From Chiua virens (lineage: Eukaryota; Basidiomycota; Agaricomycetes; Boletales; Boletaceae), in assembly GCA_019787685.1 (NCBI GenBank), contig JAHNUO010000029.1:310001-374000 (forward strand): 64,000 bases of DNA, given 5' to 3'. The translations under genes were made by a program, and so were the position numbers. Positions 36,073 through 45,559 of this stretch are shown here, one piece after another (positions within the stretch are counted from its first letter, which is position 1; each line of letters begins with the position of its first letter). Below the pieces are notes generated by a model, which did no database searches, had not been told where the DNA came from, and saw only the letters and a program-made list of their open reading frames with translations.

Positions 36073-37500
36073 TCAAACTGACAAAGGTTGCTTGTCCAAC
36101 ATCTCTTCGAAATGGATAATTATATTATGCAGAATCAGGCAGCATTGGACCCAATGCAATGTGTACATCAAGGTCTCTGGTGACTGGATCCAGATCCGCA
36201 GGTCACAAAGTGATTGGAAATGCCCTTTAAGGGCTGCAAAAGCATGCTCAACACATACGTGCACCTACCATCATCACAGGATAAGTGTCTGTGAGCATGT
36301 GACTCAGAGATTAGTTCACTAACCTTTGACAGATGATGGTTAAAGATTTTTTGCTCCCGCACCAGTTGTTTTGTCTGCATTGCTTTGAATGGCATGACAC
36401 ACCACTTCTTGGAGGGATATGCACTATCAGCCCAAATCCAATGGCCTTCTGGGATCAGCGTCAGATCCTCTGCCATCTGTGTCCCCTGGAATGTGTACGC
36501 ATCGTGGACACTCCCAGGATGGCCAAGCCCATAGTTGAGAATCAGTAGATTGTGAGGCATGACAACAACCTATGAAATTTCAACAACAATGTGGTAACAG
36601 GTGTGTTTTGCTTACCTGACAGTTCAGGGAATAATTCTCTTTTCTATTGTAGAATGTCTCACCATAGTACTTTGATGGCTTCTGGAAAAGGTTGAAAGAT
36701 GAACTGTCCACTGCAAAAATACTGTGGTTCCAAGCCCTGCATGTCTTCATCTCGACAAATGTCCACGCAAGCTCTGCATCCCAGGAATCTGCCGGTGGAA
36801 TGACAATGAAATTGTCATGTTCTGAGAGCAACGCTAGCATGACCCGGTTCATGCAATTGATGACTGATCCCGTGCTGAGACCTGCCCAGTCTGCAATATA
36901 TTGGTTTGAACTCAAGTTGTCATAGTGGCCGATGTGAGTCAAAAAGACTGCAAGTTGAATTGCAACTGGTATCTGTGCATGGTTTGATGCTGATTTGAAT
37001 ACTGGATTGTTGCTAATCTGATCTAGGATACAATCAAAGACCTCTGGATCCACCTGCACTCTTTGACAAAATAGATGTGGGCGATGATCTGCAAAGTGAT
37101 CCAACACAGATAGCTGTAATGCACACATAGGAGGCTTCAGCTTGTCATCCAAAACATGCAAGTGCACAATCTTGTCTTGTAGGGCCTCAATTGCCCCAAG
37201 CAGGTGTGCATACTGTTTATCCCTTTGTTTGGTTGGGTCAATAAACAAGACATTAGACCCGAAATCAGAGTGTATTGGGCTGAGGGAAAGAGGGGGGAGG
37301 GGGGGGAGGATAAGGGCAAGGAAGGGATTGTCAATCTCTGAGTCAGAGCTTCCCAGGATGTTGGCTTGATCCTCCAGGAGTGCCTGAAGTAAGTTTTCTT
37401 TCTTCTTCTTCAGCACATTCAGCCTAATGGTTTGCAGTTTGTTCATGAGCTTGGTGTGCTTGGAGGTACAGGGTGGCATAGTAGTAGCTGGGGCAGGCAA
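36073..37500 (-). CDS. PIF/Harbinger DDE transposase (DDE_Tnp_4)
   Basis: Three exons, 37500-36616, 36569-36324 and 36264-36073, join in frame to 440 residues with no stop or frameshift. The N-terminal helix-turn-helix region contains VFKSASNHAQIPVAIQLAV and GLSTGSVINCMNRVMLALL. The catalytic triad is visible: first Asp in FAVDSSSFNLF, second Asp in HWIWADSAYPSKKW, and Glu in VCVEHAFAALKGHFQSL. The spacing and PGSVHDAYTF between them are those of the DDE superfamily 4 nuclease. It cuts and rejoins the element's ends. Odd points: the first Asp is followed by SSS rather than the common GTH. The gene is convergent with the SANT-like gene inside the same element. Confidence 0.92.
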
Positions 37501-37756
37501 GAAGGATTGTCTTCAATCATATACATATTTACAGTATTCTCTTCTGAACTGTTCCTTGCTCTAGATTCTGAACTTTGTGCATGCAACTTGAATAGTTTCA
37601 CATGATCAGGAGATTACCAAAAGGGGCAGTCTGGATAGGTACCCTATCCAGACTTCCCCATTTTGGAAAGTACAACATGGATCAATGCAGAGTCCAGCAC
37701 ATGCTTGGCACTGTTGGACTTGTAAAATTTCTGTCTATTCCATCATTACAAAATAG

Positions 37757-37801
37757 TCCATTAATAGCCTCATAATAACCTTGTAATAGCAAGTAATAAC
37801 C
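37757..37801 (-). repeat. Right terminal inverted repeat of Harbinger element
   Basis: Read on the minus strand it begins GGTTATTACTTGCTATTAC and continues with GGTTATTATGA and GGCTATTA units. It mirrors the left end. Confidence 0.8.
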
Positions 37802-37804
37802 TAA

Positions 37805-40439
37805 ATGCCTTGCACTAATGTAGATGGATCCAGAAACTCAGCTGGTGACATCACTCATTGTGCTGAATTAGTGATTGACTTTCAAGGACATAGAGAAAGA
37901 GTGATAGCTGAAGTCACTGATCTAGGCAAGAATCAGGTTATCCTTGGATACACATGGCTTAAGCTATACAATCCTGACATAGACTAGAGCAAAGGAACAG
38001 TAACAATGAGTCATTGCCCTTGGTCATGCAAGACTCTACAGAATAAACCCCCCTTTTCCAGGCATCTTCACAGTCAAGAGAGAGAATCACTAGCCTACAT
38101 TCTTAGGCTGAAAACAGATGTTTCTGAGTAGCAAGAAGATCTTAAAACAGAGACACTTGTCCCAAAGGAATATCATAAATATCTCAGCACCTTCTTCAAG
38201 AAAGAATCAGAGTGCATGCCCTCTAGAAAATCATGGGATCATGCTATAGATCTGAAGGATACCTTTGTACCAAAGAAGGGAAGATTAATTCCCCTCTCCT
38301 CTAATGAACAGAAAGAAGTCAGTGATTTCATTGATGATCAACTTCAAAAGGGTTACATTTGCCCATCCAAATCCCCTCAAACATCCCCTGTCTTCTTTGT
38401 ACCAAAGAAGGATGGCAAGAAGTGAATGGTTCAAGACTATAGATATCTCAATGAACACACTGTCAAGAATAATTATCCACTCTCCCTGATCTCCCAGCTT
38501 GTTCACAAACTAAAAGGATCTAAGCTGTTCACAAAGATGGACCTTAGATGGATATGAATGGAAAGCTGCCTTTGTCTCCCACAGAGGATCTTTTGAACCT
38601 GTGGTTATGTACTTTGGACTCTGCAAATCCCCAGCAACCTTCCAAACCATGATGAATGACATCTTTGCTGATATGGATGATGCAGTTGTCATTTATATTG
38701 ATGACCTCATGATCTTCACCAAGACAGATGACCCTGAAGACCATGATAGGGTTGTTTTGGAAGTATTGAAATGCCTTGAAGAGAATAACCTCTTTGTCAA
38801 ACCAGAGAAATGCACTTTCAAAGCCAAACAAGTAGAATTCTTGGGCATGACAATTACACCTGATGGTGTCAAAATGGATGATGACAAGGTTAAAGCCATA
38901 CTAGAGTGGCCTACATCTACCAATGTCAAAGGAGTTAGAAGCTTCCTTGGTCTAGTCAATTTCTACAGAAGATTTATCAAGGATTATGCCCAAGTAGCTT
39001 GTCCCTTGAATGATCTAACCAAGAAGGAAACCCCTTTCAAATGGGAAAAGGCTCAACAAGAGTCCTTTGATCAACTGAAACATTGCTTCACTATAGCTCC
39101 TATCCTTGCCTTTCCAGATAATGACAAGCATTTTCGCTTAGAGACAGATGCTTCAGACTTTGCAACAGGAGCAGTCCTTTCTATTGAACAAGATGAAAAA
39201 TGGCACCCAGTTGCCTTCTTCTCTCATTCAATGTACCCTGAGGAAAGAAACCATCCTAGAGCAGATAAAGAGATGCTCAGTGTCATCAGAAGCCTAGAAC
39301 AATGGAGACACTATCTAGAAGGAAACCACCATGAATTTGAGATATGGAATGATCATGCTAACCTTCAATGGTTCATGAAAAGACAAGATCTCAATAGGAG
39401 ACAAGCTAGATGGGCACAATACCTCTCCAGATTCAACTTTAAATGGATTCATAAAGCTGGTACACAAATGGTAAAAGCTGATGCTCTATCTCAAAGAGAA
39501 GATCATGCAGTTGGCATAGAAGATGATAATAAAGGAGTGCTAGTCATTCCACCAGAGCATATTGCAGCCACAACAGTTTATCTCTCCTCAGATAATGACA
39601 TCATTATGACCAAGATCAAAGAAGCCACTTGGAAGATCAAAGAATCTGATGCCATCAAGATCTGTCAAGGAAATGACATATGTGATGAAAGAAATGAACT
39701 CCTTTATGACAAAAATAGAAAGATCTATATACCAGAAGATCAAAATCTTCGAATGGGGATCATAAGATTACACCACAATACACCAATTGCTGGACACCCT
39801 GGTATGGACAAGACACTAGATCTTATCAACAGGACATATACTTGGCCTGGAATGAGATCAATGATCAAGGAATATGTCTCTAGATATGATACATGTGCTT
39901 GCTTCAAGGGATCAAATCAAGCCCCAGCAGGAAAGCTACATCCTCCAGAAATCCCTAACAAACCTTGGGAAGACATCTCAGTCGATTTCACCACAGATAT
40001 CCCACTCTCCAATGGCTATGATAGCATCCTAGTGGTTGTTGATCGCTTCTCAAAGGAAGTAGAACTTATTCCATGCAACAAAACCACTACTGCATTGGAT
40101 ACTGCAAGATTGTACCTGCATAATGTATGGAAAGATCATGGCCTGCCAAAAACTATTGTTTCAGACAGAGGACCACAGTTTGCGTCACAGGTAATGCAAG
40201 ACCTGTGCAAAAGACTAGGAATACAGTCTAGGTTATCTACTACATTCTATCCTTAAACTGATGGACAAACAGAGCGCATGAACAGAGATCTACAACAATA
40301 TCTTCGCTTATTCACATCAGATAAGCAAGATAAATGGACAGATTGGCTACCCATTGCTCAGTTCTCCTACAACTCAAAGAGCCAAGCTTCTACTCAGAAA
40401 GCACCCTTTGAGGTTACTAGATCATATGCTCCTAGAATG
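37805..40439 (+). pseudogene. Chromovirus pol: protease end, RT, RNase H, integrase
   Basis: Protease remnant: CTNVDGSRNSAGDITHC and [75 protein letters not shown] and the active-site YIDDLMIF. RNase H: LETDASDFATGAVLS. Integrase: zinc motif HHNTPIAGHPGMDK with later CAC (the first Cys of the usual pair appears as Tyr), then the core at VDFTTDIP, VVVDRFSK and IVSDRGPQF. Breaks: stops at about 37985, 38128, 38423 and 40254, and a small deletion with frameshift near 38549 that removes part of RT between KMDLRW and EWKAAFVSH. The longest open piece is 38601-40256. The product is therefore dead. Compared with the family, most stops are C-to-T or G-to-A changes. Confidence 0.92.
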
Positions 40440-40440
40440 G

Positions 40441-41165
40441 TGTTACGATAGTTCCGGGTAGGACCTAACGTAGCCGCAAAAGCGCCAAGTACCAAGTGGC
40501 TGCGATAACTCAAACAACCACCACTTGATACGTGGTGCGCTGAAGAGTTGAACGAGGGTTTCTGGTCAGCGGATTGCTACCAGAGAGACGAGTAAAAACT
40601 CAGGCGTTGCTGAGAGTTGTCCGGTTGGGAATCTATACCCGAGGGACGGTCGAGGGTCTAGGGGATGGTTGCCCTAGTCGAGTGGTCAAGGGACGACGAG
40701 AGAAGTCCCTGGTCGAGTGGTCACAGGCTTTGTGGCGAGTGGAGCAGAGATACTCAGCTAGTATTGCGGAGATCAAGACTAGAGTACAGGAGTATCGCTG
40801 TGAGGTATTTATACTATGAGAACTGCGCACGGACCAAGTAACTAAAAGGGGGTGGCCAGAAGAGCGGAAGGGTGAAAGGGCCAAAAGGAGTGCGCAGTAA
40901 TCAAAAGAGGAAATCGTACGATGCGATAGCAGCGGACGATGACGAAGATGAAATGACAAATGCGAAGCCATCGGATGATGACGAGAAGTGAATGAGTAAA
41001 TGCGATGCCATCGGACGATGACGCGAATAGAAAGACGTAAGCATCCGGGTAACGCCGGTGCTGAGTTTCAAAGGTAAAAGAAGAATGAGTACGGATGAAC
41101 GTACGAGGATACCTAGGTATCGAGTGAAGTGAAGTAGTACGAGCAAGACAAAGGAAAGAAATGTA
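40441..41165 (-). repeat. Solo LTR inserted antisense in chromovirus integrase
   Basis: It starts TGTTACGATAGTTCCGGG and ends GAAATGTAA. It is the reverse complement of the LTR at 48699-49417, aligned over nearly the full 720 bases. It separates the integrase (ending SYAPRM) from its continuation (APAAKELAKEMEDT). It is strikingly rich in CpG compared with its surroundings. No perfect target duplication is seen, and the last two bases of the right end appear lost. Confidence 0.88.
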
Positions 41166-41166
41166 A

Positions 41167-41807
41167 AAGCCCCAGCTGCTAAAGAGTTAGCCAAAGAAAT
41201 GGAGGATACCTTGGAACAGACTAGAACAAACCTAGAACAGGCTCAACAAAGAATGAAACTGCAAGCAGATAAACATAGATCTATTGCACCAGCCTATTCT
41301 ATTGGTGATAAAGTCTGGCTCTCCACAGAAAATTTCAGACTCAATAGAGCATCCAAGAAACTTTCAGAGAAATGGTTAGGATCCTATGAAATCACAAAAC
41401 TAGTGGGAAACAATGCTGTCAAGCTCCATCTGCCCAAATCCCTTTGCATTCACCCTGTTATCAATGTCTCTAGAGTCAAGAAATATAAAGAACGCTTAGA
41501 AGGTCAGATCACCTTTAAGCCAGGACCAGTTCTTGTCACAGAAGACAGAGAAGATGAATATGAAGTGGAGTATGTTGTTGATTCTAGATGGAAATCAAAT
41601 CACCTTGAGTATCTAGTTCATTGGAAAGGCTATGCAGAGGAAGACCGCACTTGGGAACCCAAATCTAATCTAAACAATGCCCCACATATGATCACCCAAT
41701 TCCATAGAAAGCATCCTAATGCTCCTAGATGTCTCAATATGATTGCTAAAGATTTCTACAATCTATTTGCATACTGTGGTCAACCCACCACACCTCCTAC
41801 CTTTTGA
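41167..41807 (+). pseudogene. Chromovirus integrase C-terminus with chromodomain
   Basis: This continues the pol frame after the LTR insertion: MKLQADKHRSIAPAYSIGDK, VWLSTENFRL and WLGSYEITKLVGNNAVKLHL form the integrase C-terminal (GPY/F-like) domain. EYEVEYVVDSRWKSNHLEYL, VHWKGYAEEDRTWEP and a closing helix form a chromodomain with the aromatic residues expected for binding methylated histone H3. The frame is open for 202 codons to TGA at 41805-41807. The protein cannot be made intact because pol is interrupted upstream. Confidence 0.9.
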
Positions 41808-42012
41808 TCACCTGGAAGTTGATCTTTAGAGAGGGAGTAGTGTTACAGTCACACAATATACTATCCTAATCCCTCTATTTTTTCACCTATTTTTCCATAT
41901 TTTTTCCTTTGCATTTGAGCTTGCTACAAGCATTCCATTCCTTCCAAGTTTCCGAAATTCCCACACTCTTGGAAACCCCTGAACTGAACACTTAGTGAAC
42001 ACAAAGTAATAT

Positions 42013-42205
42013 TATAGAAAAGTATATCTGCAGAGGGCCTAGCCTGTAGAGTACTTGAGTCACTGTAATATTAGAGTGGTAGCAGTAGCTACCTGTAGAG
42101 TACTTGAGTCACTAAAGAAAATGACTACTGTACTCTAGGTGCAATGTACCTATGGTTATGTAAGCATGTGGCTGTACTACCACAGCTCGAATGAGATTTA
42201 CAACA
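42013..42205 (-). repeat. Downstream (3') LTR of copia-like element
   Basis: It is 193 bp, 49 bp longer than its partner. The extra bases come from an internal duplication around CTGTAGAGTACTTGAGTCAC. Otherwise it is nearly identical to the other LTR. Confidence 0.88.
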
Positions 42206-42909
42206 CTCCCCCTCAAGTGAGGTGTGGTAGTGAAGTAGAAATGGAAACTAAATAATAAATGGATATTAAAAAATACCTGTGTGTCTCCAAATCCACCTCC
42301 TATGGTGAATCCCTGAGTCTGTGGTAATGCAACTTTGTCGCAACATAGTGCACTCGAGCGGTTACCCGATATGGTAAGTTGTGGCTCGGCTAATGCCTTC
42401 GTGGCTGGCTGATGTGTGCAATCGTCCGTCTCGATTCCCGGTGCATCCTGTTGCTCTTGGGTGAGTGTTGACCACCTCCCTGACTCCTTTAGGATCTCTG
42501 TGACACTTTCAATGTGTCTGAATTGGTCTTGAAATGACCGTATTGCGAGGTGAGCATTCTTGTCTCCTCGTCTTTGGTTGACTCGTTTAGGTTGTGTTTT
42601 TAGTCGTCCTCAACGACGCGGTGGGTTTGGATGGTGGTGAGGTTGTTTGGAGTGCTTGGGTGGTCGCTTGGATGGTGCTGGTACGTCTGATTTGGTCTTG
42701 TCTTTATTCCATTTGAACTGACCTTCTTGTCCAGCTAGCAGACGTGTTTCGACTCAGTTTGAGTCGCAGTGTCCTCTGCTCGTTGCGCCATCGATTGGGG
42801 ACCCTTTCCCATCATATCCGAGTTGGTTTGACGTGTTTCGACACTGTGTTTCACCTTCAACATCTCCCAATATTGCCTTGACCTCCTCTTGGCCTCCCAG
42901 GCCATTATC
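42206..42909 (-). other. 3' internal region of copia-like element
   Basis: This lies between the Gag stop and the 3' LTR. Just past the stop at 42910 the same frame still encodes another copy of the C-terminal repeat (DNGLGGQEEVKAILGDVEGE, then TQCRNTSNQLGYD). The TGA therefore truncates a longer repeat-containing protein. No RT domain follows. Confidence 0.6.
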
Positions 42910-44496
42910 TCAAAGTAGCGGCTTCGTTTCGATGAAGCGCTCAGTTCTATCAGTGTGGGCACTTTCCTTTATGCCCTGGCCATCGTCTCCAATGATATGG
43001 CAATCCCAATTGCCCTCATCATCGACCAACTCGACCTCCTTGTCCCTATGGCCTCCTGGGGGAAGCTTTCGACATAGCGCTTTCGTTTCGACGACGGGTT
43101 GGTCGCAGCTGTTACTGGGGTGTGTCCAGTCATATTCGAGTTGATTCGAACTGTTTTGGCACTGCACTTCGCGCTTGATCTCGTTCAACTTCGATTCCAC
43201 CCTCTTTGGACCTCCTGGCCCTTCAACTCGACTTGACAACTTCGTTTCGATGCCGGATGCTATCGTCTCACATTCAGGGTGATCTGGGCCGTCCCTGGGA
43301 CCATCTTGTGAGTGCGCTTCGCTTGTAGCATGCACTTTATCCTCTGACTTGCCCGTTTCACCTCTAGCCCCTCCTGGCTCTGGATTTTGATGTAGCATCT
43401 TCGTTCTCTCGAAGCGCTCGTCTCTGTCACTCCTAGGGCATTCCATAGGACTTGGGTAAGTCTCTCCTGCAGCTGGTTTGCCACCTGGGCCGTCTGGAGG
43501 TCTTGGGCTTCCTCTAAGTGAGTTCTCCCCCTCCTTCTGTTTTGACCATTCTTTGACGCGCTCTGTCGCCTCCAACAGTTCTTCTGGCCTGTTCCTAGTG
43601 CTCTCAACGCGTCCTGATGCTGGCGATGCATCCGCTTTGGGTCCGGTGCCCTGAGCTACACTGGTCGTCGACATCCGTCTCCCCTCCTCAAGCTTGGAGC
43701 TCTGGAGATCACTCATCACAACTCGTGCTTGGTCCAGGAGCCTATCCTTTGGTAGGGCTAGGTCTTGGTGACTTTTAGGTGAGTCCCCATCAACCATTCT
43801 GTCGTACTGATCGTTTTCTTTGTCAGTCGGCTTCGATTGCTCATATGGCATCTCGCCTGGACTCTGCCCCTTGATCAACGCCGTCTGCGGGTTCTCGACA
43901 CTCTCCAGTTCTTCTGGAGGGTTCCCAGCATTCCCTGGTCGACTCTCGTTATCTCCGTCATCAGCCATTATCAATTGTCCGTGCATCATCGCGCTCGGGC
44001 TCTCTCCCTCAATCGATGTCGTTTGTGACGTTCTGTGGGTCTCCACCTCATTCTGTGCACCTGTACACCTCTCCTCAACATTCCCATTGATGTCCAAGTC
44101 TGCGTCTGTGCCTGTGACACTCTCAGCTTGCTCAATTTCGCATCCACTCCCCTTATAGGGGGTTTCTGACTCCTTTTCGGACCTTTTGCACTTGTTTGCG
44201 GCTTCGGTGGCTGCGTGTGCTGTCTCATAGAGTACTGTAGGGCTTCCAAATTGATTTATTAGGTAGTTGTAGATGTTGTGTGCCGTCGTAAGGTGAAGTA
44301 TTTCTCCGAGAATTGAATTAGGGATTTCCGAAGTCAAAATGAACTTTGTTATGGTTTCAGGTCGTCGGTTAGGGTTCATGATGGTTCCCGCTAGGTATTC
44401 TGAGAGACCATCTTCATGAATTACTTGAATAATGGTTTCATGCCATTCTGACCAATTACTACGATTCATTTTGAGAGTAGGCACCTCGAACTCCAT
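42910..44496 (-). CDS. Copia-type Gag-like protein with C-terminal repeats
   Basis: The likely start is the ATG at 44496, MEFEVPTLKMNRSNWSEWHE; the ORF itself extends upstream into the LTR. The product is about 528 residues. The N-terminal 110 residues resemble the copia Gag domain (UBN2-like): NRSNWSEWHETIIQVIHEDG, LAGTIM, then HLTTAHNIYNYLINQFGSP. No CCHC zinc knuckle was found. The remainder is hydrophilic. Its last 230 residues are degenerate repeats of about 50 residues that each contain ETK, then PGG, then a VE-x-EVQC-like block and a NQLxYD-like end. It ends at TGA, but the repeat continues beyond. Gag forms the retroelement particle that packages RNA. The region is CpG-rich, unlike the host LTR. 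Confidence 0.75.
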   Translation of the reverse strand: MEFEVPTLKMNRSNWSEWHETIIQVIHEDGLSEYLAGTIMNPNRRPETITKFILTSEIPNSILGEILHLTTAHNIYNYLINQFGSPTVLYETAHAATEAANKCKRSEKESETPYKGSGCEIEQAESVTGTDADLDINGNVEERCTGAQNEVETHRTSQTTSIEGESPSAMMHGQLIMADDGDNESRPGNAGNPPEELESVENPQTALIKGQSPGEMPYEQSKPTDKENDQYDRMVDGDSPKSHQDLALPKDRLLDQARVVMSDLQSSKLEEGRRMSTTSVAQGTGPKADASPASGRVESTRNRPEELLEATERVKEWSKQKEGENSLRGSPRPPDGPGGKPAAGETYPSPMECPRSDRDERFERTKMLHQNPEPGGARGETGKSEDKVHATSEAHSQDGPRDGPDHPECETIASGIETKLSSRVEGPGGPKRVESKLNEIKREVQCQNSSNQLEYDWTHPSNSCDQPVVETKALCRKLPPGGHRDKEVELVDDEGNWDCHIIGDDGQGIKESAHTDRTERFIETKPLL

Positions 44497-44568
44497 TGGG
44501 TAGGACTTTCTCGGGACTTGGTAGCTTGAGTGACTATGAGCTGCTAGGCATGAGCAGGGCTCATAACC

Positions 44569-44712
44569 TATAGAAAAGTATATCTGCAGAGGGCCTAGCC
44601 TGTAGAGTACTTGAGTCACTAAAGAAATGGACTACTGTACTCTAGGTGCGATGTACCTATGATTATGTAAGCATGTGGCTGTACTACCACAGCTTGAATG
44701 AGATTTACAACA
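44569..44712 (-). repeat. Upstream (5') LTR of copia-like element
   Basis: It is 144 bp and begins, on the minus strand, TGTTGTAAATCTC next to the AATAT duplication. The sequence just inside (GGTTATGAGCCCTGCTCATG) is the probable primer-binding region. Confidence 0.88.
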
Positions 44713-45559
44713 AATATATGATTGAATACATTAACCCATGCCTTGCTATGGCCTAGAAACACTAACCCTTGACCACCCTAGACCATGCTCCCCCATGCTA
44801 CCTCACCTCAGGCCTACCCTCATATCCATTCCCCCTCATGTCTATGATACAATTACATTCCATGGCTATGTATTCTAGATCCATATACCCTATACCCATT
44901 CAAACCCTTGTCCAATAGCATAGCATATCTGTAGATTTAGCTTATACCCATACAAACAGTAGAATAGTATAAAAGGGACATCCCCAACTCACTGAAGGAC
45001 CCAGTCTTGTCCTTCTGGAGTTTCCCCAAGCCTCTCTAGTCACACAGACTCGCTTTCATTGTCCTTCCAGCAAATAACTTAAGCCTGTAAAGGTTTGGTT
45101 GTTTCACACTGCTTCCGCCTGGCATCTTAATGAGAGAAGCTACCTGATGAGCCGCAACCCAACCCGCACAGCCAAACATGCCGTTTTCCACAGATCAGCC
45201 AGAAGAAGTCTTCGTGACCCCAGCCGAAGTATCCATACTACCCATCACCTGTCAAATCCGAATCCCTATCTGAATCATTGTCCATTTCTGTATCACCCTT
45301 CACTTCAAGTATGCTATCCACATTGTCAATCTTTCAGCCATCACATGCCCGTTTTCATTTATGCACCCCAGCAGTTTTCCCACAGCCACCTCCACCTTCA
45401 TCTGTACAGCCACCACTGCCTGCTCTCGTACAACCACCACAGCCATTCCTCACGCAACCACCACCAGCTCCATCTGTGATCATGTCATCTCTTTCCACCA
45501 TGAATACCATTAATTTGAAGGGCATCAGTGCAATGCCATCACCAATCTTTGAAAGCGCT

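Larger units (their letters stand above)
33974..37801. mobile_element. PIF/Harbinger-type DNA transposon, 3.8 kb
   Basis: Both ends carry matching inverted repeats of about 40-45 bases, and both begin GG(C/T)TATTAC. The base triplets just outside are TTA (left) and TAA (right), so a TA dinucleotide flanks each end. Inside are two convergent genes: a SANT/Myb-like protein (+) and a DDE transposase (-). This is the standard two-gene content of PIF/Harbinger. The transposase frame is uninterrupted, whereas the partner has in-frame stops. The element sits directly upstream of a gypsy protease/RT remnant and probably inserted into it. Confidence 0.88.
42013..44712 (-). mobile_element. Gag-only copia-like LTR retrotransposon
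   Basis: Direct LTRs (42013-42205 and 44569-44712) flank an internal region of about 2.36 kb. A perfect 5-bp target duplication AATAT is present (42008-42012 and 44713-44717). Read on the minus strand the LTR begins TGTTGTAAATCTCATTC and ends CTATA. A purine-rich tract (TTGAGGGGGAGTG) precedes the downstream LTR, as expected. Only a Gag-type ORF is present; no protease, integrase or RT is seen. It is therefore a non-autonomous element of the kind called TR-GAG in plants, presumably mobilised by a full copia relative. Confidence 0.88.
37802..45106 (+). mobile_element. Ty3/gypsy chromovirus remnant, 5' truncated, with nested insertions
   Basis: It contains, in order, the end of a retropepsin, RT, RNase H, integrase, a solo LTR insertion, the integrase C-terminus plus chromodomain, a purine-rich tract (GAGAGGGAGTAG) and a 3' LTR that begins TGTTACAGTC at 41841. 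The LTR is itself split by a 2.7-kb copia-like element. The 5' half (LTR, gag) is missing or lies upstream of the Harbinger insertion. PR-RT-RH-INT-chromodomain order identifies a chromovirus. Confidence 0.9.
41841..45106 (+). repeat. Gypsy LTR (561 bp) split by a copia-like element
   Basis: It begins TGTTACAGTCACACAATATA after a purine tract and ends GGTTTGGTTGTTTCA. It matches the solo LTR at 60306-60923 along its length. The copia-like insertion occupies 42013-44712 with AATAT duplicated. It is the 3' LTR of the chromovirus, yet a gag-like reading frame begins soon after it, so it may also have served as 5' LTR of the next element. A TATA-like box (GTATAAAAGGG) lies near 44,966. Confidence 0.88.

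Noticed and set aside
40574..40971. ORFs within the LTR at 40441-41165
   Set aside because: The segment is an LTR by homology to 48699-49417; the ORFs are not conserved between the copies.
43820..44158. Plus-strand ORFs across the copia-like element
   Set aside because: They are shadows of the minus-strand Gag ORF, which has the recognisable N-terminal domain and matches the LTR orientation.
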